Source of the DNA: Conchocele bisecta
Taxonomy: Eukaryota > Mollusca > Bivalvia > Lucinida > Thyasiridae
DNA: 64,000 nucleotides
Assembly (NCBI GenBank): GCA_029237695.1
Contig: CM055266.1
Coordinates: 12,355,805 to 12,419,804 of the forward strand
Direction of reading: 5' to 3'
This document shows, piece by piece, positions 60,454 through 64,000 of this stretch (the stretch's first letter is position 1; every line of letters starts with the position of its first letter). Under the pieces are notes generated by a model. That model did no database searches. It saw nothing but the letters and a program-made list of their open reading frames with translations, and had not been told where the DNA came from. The position numbers and the translations under genes are program-made.

Positions 60454-62330
60454 CTAATAATAATATGTAATGTCTCCTCGCCAGTGGTTATCTAATCGTG
60501 ACTTGAATTCATTCACTGTTTTAGCTTCTATAACTGTATTTGGTAATAGGTTCCATTCATTGATCACCCTTTTAGAGAATGTTCGCTGACCAAATGAGGT
60601 TAAACATCTTGGCTTGACCATCTTTAGAGTATGTCCGCGAGTTACCGAACTTGAATATGTGAAAAATTTCTCTGCCGGAACATCTTCAAAACCTTTCACT
60701 ATCTTGTATGTCTGTATCATATCGCCCCTTCTTCTTCTGTGTGCTAGCGATGGCAGTTTCAAGTATTTCAGCCTTTCAAAGTAACTCAAATGTTTGATAT
60801 TTGGAACTAATTTTGTGGCTCGTCTCTGAACATTTTCAACACTGTCAATATCTTTACATAGGTAGGGGTGCCAAATAGCATTTCCGTATTCCATGAGAGG
60901 CCGTACGAGCGCTGTAAATAGTCTGATAAATGACTTCGCATCAATGAAATCAAATGATCTTTTTATTAATGATAACACACTATTGGCTTTGTTAATCTTG
61001 GAGGATATATGTTCACTAAATTTCAAATCCTGTTGGAAAATAATTCCTAAGTCCGATTCTTCGGTAACTGTTATCAATGCAGCGGAATTCATAGAATACT
61101 TGATGGCCTGGATTATCCCGTCCGTAATGTAGAGTCTTGCACTTGGCTACATTAAATTTTAAGTTCCATGTGTCTGACCAGTCCTGGAGAGCATTCAAAT
61201 CTTCTTGCAAAGTGGCATTTTTTGATGCAGGAGAATATAACTTGGTGTCATCAGCAAAAATTGTCACGAAACTTTGCACACAGTTAGGGATATCATTCAC
61301 AAATATAATGAATAATACAGGTCCTAGTACACTTCCCTGTGGAACTCCGCTGACAACATCTTTCCATGTAGAGTGCTCACCGTTGATTGTTACTTGCTGT
61401 CTTCTAGATGTGAGAAAGTCTGATATCCAGTCATGTATCTTTCCTTTTATACCATATGCTGATAGTTTCTGCAATAATCGTGGATGTGAAACTTTATCAA
61501 AAGCCTTTGCAAGATCTAAATATATAGTGTCCCCAGCTTTCATTGTTCTCCATATAGTTTGACCAATTTTCCATAACCTCCAACAACTGAAGAACACACG
61601 ATCTGCCTGAACGAAATCCAAATTGTACGTCTGATAGTAATTTATTGACATTAAGATGGTTAATAATAAACTGTCTTACAAGTTTTTCAAGTAGTTTACA
61701 CACAATTGATGTCAAACTAACAGGGCGGTAGTTTCCAGCATCTGATTTTGACCCTTTCTTAAATAATGGTGTAACGCGGGCATCTTTCCATTCTTTCGGT
61801 ATTTGTCCACTTTCCAAGGATTTCTTGAATAATAATGTTAGTGGTACTGCTAATGTCTGCGACATAGATTTTAATAATAACGGATGAACATTATCCGGAC
61901 CTGTTGATTTGCTAGCGTCTAGTTCATGTAACAGCTTCTGAACAACTGATTGACAAATGTCAATATGCTCCAAAGGAGTCACAAATTGTCTTTCATCAAA
62001 TGTAGGTAAGGCATTCCCATCATCCTGTGTGAATACACTTGAGAAGAACTCGTTTAGAACCCCTGCCTTTTCCTTGTCCGTCGTAGTTAGCGTATCATCA
62101 TCCTTTTTCAGATTCACAACGCCTGATCTTGATTTTTTGGTCTTTTTCTTGACATATCTCCAGAATTGTTTGGGTTCCTTTTTAGCTTTTGAGGCAATAA
62201 GTTTCTCGAAATTACGCTTTGTAGATTTAATTGTATCGTTAGACTTGTTGCGAATTAACTTGTATTTCTGGAAACTCTCAAGCCCTCAAACTTATTCACC
62301 CAATCGATACTTTCCCATTCCTCTGTAAAG
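60454..62330 (-). pseudogene. LINE ORF2, reverse transcriptase part, frameshifted
   Basis: In order: FFSSVFTQDD, STGPDNVHPLLLKSM, IPKEWKDARVTPLFKKGSK, NYRPVSLTSIVCKLLEKLV and VQFGFRSGRSC in one frame (to about 61545). A second frame gives YLDLAKAFDKVSH, GVPQGSVLGPVLFIIFVNDI and the catalytic FADDTKLY (to about 61105). A third frame gives DLGIIFQQDLKFSEH, LVRPLMEYGNAIWHP and the C-terminal RTFSKRVINEWNLLP, with a stop at 60454. The catalytic aspartates (AFD, ADD) are intact; only the reading frame is lost, by small indels near 61545 and 61105. It copies its own RNA at a nicked target when functional. The plus-strand ORF of 141 codons at 61137 is antisense. Confidence 0.85.
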
Positions 62331-63511
62331 CCTTCTATATCACATTTTGTATATTTAAATATCCTTCTACTACTGTGATTGTCTGTATAAGAACATAAGT
62401 AGTCAAATGATATAACAGCATGATCACTCACTCCTAACGATGGTAGGATGTTAATATTGTCAATATCGTTCTCGTCTTTGGATATAATTAGATCCAGTAA
62501 ACTACTCAGTTGTCCTTCGCGATATCTGGTATTTTCTCTCACATGTTGAAAGAGGTAATTGTCTCTTAAACACTCAATAAATTTGTGTTCATAATGGTTT
62601 TCAGTATGGCTAGTGGTATATGTAGACCAGTCTATATTTTTCATATTAAAGTCCCCAGTAATCAATACACTATCACTCAATTCTGCTGCTTCTAGCAATA
62701 GTTTGTTTATTGTGTCACAATTATCATGACTAGATGGGCTTCTGTATATTACACCTATAATAATATTCTTATTATCAACTAGCCAATTACACCATGATGC
62801 GTCTGTATACAATGAATTTAAATAATCATTTGGTGAAATATTCAAATCAGAGTTTGTATATATAATTACGCCACGTCCATCATCAGAACTTGGAAAAGCT
62901 GTGTATCCCTCTATTTGAAATATAACAGAAGTGCACGATTCACCATCATCATACTTGGGCAGTACTTCAGTGACAAATATTAAATGTGGTTTATCGTGTG
63001 ATATTTGTATGCGCAACTCGTCAATTTTATTCCGTAGCTGATCTGCATTTGTGTATAAACACTTAATCTTCTTGTAAACACCTTCTGTTGTACCTATATC
63101 TTTGTTGACTCTGCTGTCCTCTGTGGTACTTTCATTGTTTTCATTTGGCTCAATGTCACCAACAGAAAAAGTATCATCATTGTAACCGATATTATCATCA
63201 TGTTCAACTGAATGTTTATTTTCAACTAATGAGACCGTCTGACTCGTACCAACACTGTCGCTCAAAGTTACTGTGGAATGTGTTGCTGCGGAATGTGTTT
63301 GAGACTCAATTTCCTGACTAGATTTGCATAAAATGTTCAATTTACGATTTACAATATATGCATGACTAGAACAAATGTTAACACTAGAATCAAAAATAGC
63401 ACTTGTTTCATGACTAGAACAGTCTTTAACTATAACATTGTGAACACAACTAACAGCTCGAACAGGGGTAACAATGTCCTGAGACAAAATAGTATTATGT
63501 ACAATATTCAC
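62276..63511 (-). pseudogene. LINE ORF2, APE-like endonuclease part
   Basis: After an acidic, Ser/Thr-rich N-terminal region come CLYTNADQLRNKIDELRIQI, HLIFVTEVLP, GVIYRSPSS, LITGDFNMKNIDW and LGVSDHAVISFDY. These are the ordered endonuclease motifs (N, E, Y, GDFN, SDH) that nick the target. The frame breaks near 62275 by a one-base change in length just before the linker to the reverse transcriptase. There is no ATG at the head; the frame opens upstream of 63511 and overlaps the end of ORF1, so the true start is unclear. Confidence 0.85.
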
Positions 63512-63530
63512 ACCCTCTGATGCTACTTCA

Positions 63531-64000
63531 TTACTGTCTGGTGCCCGGAAATGGCGCGCCAGCAGTGCTAGGTCCCCTCATTGCCGGGAGTCTTGGAACG
63601 ATGCGTCCTCTGAATATGACTAGATTTGGATTGTTCTCGTCTTTCTTGCGTTTTTCAAGCTCGTTTCTCAATTCACGGTTCTTATCCCGTTCTTCCTTGG
63701 TGAGATCCGGAGTGATAAACAAGTTACTCCACTTTCTCAAGTACTCGTCGTTGCCATCCTTTCTTCTCAAAACTTTTGTCCCACCGAGCACATTGTGTTT
63801 GTCGGTCACAGATTCCATCGCCACTTTTATTAACCGATTCTTGTCAGAGGGGCGGCCTAATCGGAGGAATGTTTTCACTCCAACATCTCTGCAGCCAATT
63901 GTCTCAAATATATTCCTCAAATTCTCAGCATCTGCTTCTTTTTTGTCTCCATCTTTGGGCTCTGGGACATTATGAACAATAATGTTACACTTTCTCTCCT
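63531..64000 (-). CDS. LINE ORF1, C-terminal part (runs off the window)
   Basis: Open to the right edge, 156 codons visible, stop at 63531-63533. Contains CNIIVHNVPEPKDGD (an RRM-like strand motif common in CR1-type ORF1), VKTFLRLGRPSDKNR, LFITPDLTKEERDKNRELR and a basic, coiled-coil-like RNELEKRKKDEN, followed by NLVIFRGRIVPR. ORF1 proteins bind the element's RNA. No frameshift is visible in the part present. Confidence 0.75.
   Translation of the reverse strand, partial: ERKCNIIVHNVPEPKDGDKKEADAENLRNIFETIGCRDVGVKTFLRLGRPSDKNRLIKVAMESVTDKHNVLGGTKVLRRKDGNDEYLRKWSNLFITPDLTKEERDKNRELRNELEKRKKDENNPNLVIFRGRIVPRLPAMRGPSTAGAPFPGTRQ

Larger units (their letters stand above)
60160..64000 (-). mobile_element. 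CR1/L2-like non-LTR retrotransposon, near full length
   Basis: On the minus strand: ORF1 C-terminal part (63531 to the window edge), ORF2 with an APE-type endonuclease (about 63511-62276) and reverse transcriptase (about 62330-60454), then a short 3' UTR and trinucleotide repeats near 60165-60255. The 5' end lies outside the window. At least three frameshifts break ORF2. The order ORF1, endonuclease, reverse transcriptase and the RT motifs place it in the Jockey/CR1/L2 group of LINEs; the clade is from memory of motif style and needs a tree. No target duplication could be determined. Confidence 0.85.

Noticed and set aside
61137..61562. 141-codon plus-strand ORF
   Set aside because: Antisense shadow of the LINE reverse transcriptase.

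Overview
The window reads as nuclear DNA of a lophotrochozoan animal, most likely a bivalve mollusc. Three animal genes with introns or very long exons are embedded in AT-rich sequence packed with foldback repeats, short DNA transposons, tRNA-derived SINEs, tandem-core elements like the oyster 'pearl' type, and a CR1/L2-like LINE. I see no bacterial gene organisation, CRISPR array, rRNA gene or intact tRNA gene.

Layout. 1-4140: nested small transposons. 4144-7744 (minus): one 3.6-kb coding exon carrying the cadherin ectodomain of a CELSR/Flamingo-type receptor; the rest of that gene lies beyond the left edge. 7745-17400: its 5' flank, then intergenic repeats, including a Mutator-like element (10281-12041) with a 9-bp target duplication and tandemly built inverted ends, and a full SINE (15339-15679) with a 12-bp duplication. 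17433-29903 (plus): a complete six-exon mitochondrial carrier (306 aa, UCP/ucpB type). 29904-43687: intergenic repeats. 43688-57619 (minus): a complete eleven-exon PM20D1-type M20 enzyme (488 aa) with all expected metal-binding and catalytic residues. 57620-60450: its upstream flank. 60160-64000 (minus): a frameshifted CR1/L2-like LINE running off the right edge.

The two complete genes converge tail to tail. In vertebrates PM20D1 makes and hydrolyses N-fatty-acyl amino acids, which uncouple mitochondria, and the other gene belongs to the UCP-like branch of mitochondrial carriers. The functional link here is inference from family knowledge, but the pairing deserves a synteny check.

Exon boundaries were worked out by hand from reading frame, GT/AG sites and family conservation. 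All splice phases join correctly: 921 nt including stop for the carrier and 1467 nt including stop for PM20D1. Repeat families were defined by comparing copies inside this window only; superfamily names rest on target-duplication length and terminal sequence and are tentative where stated.
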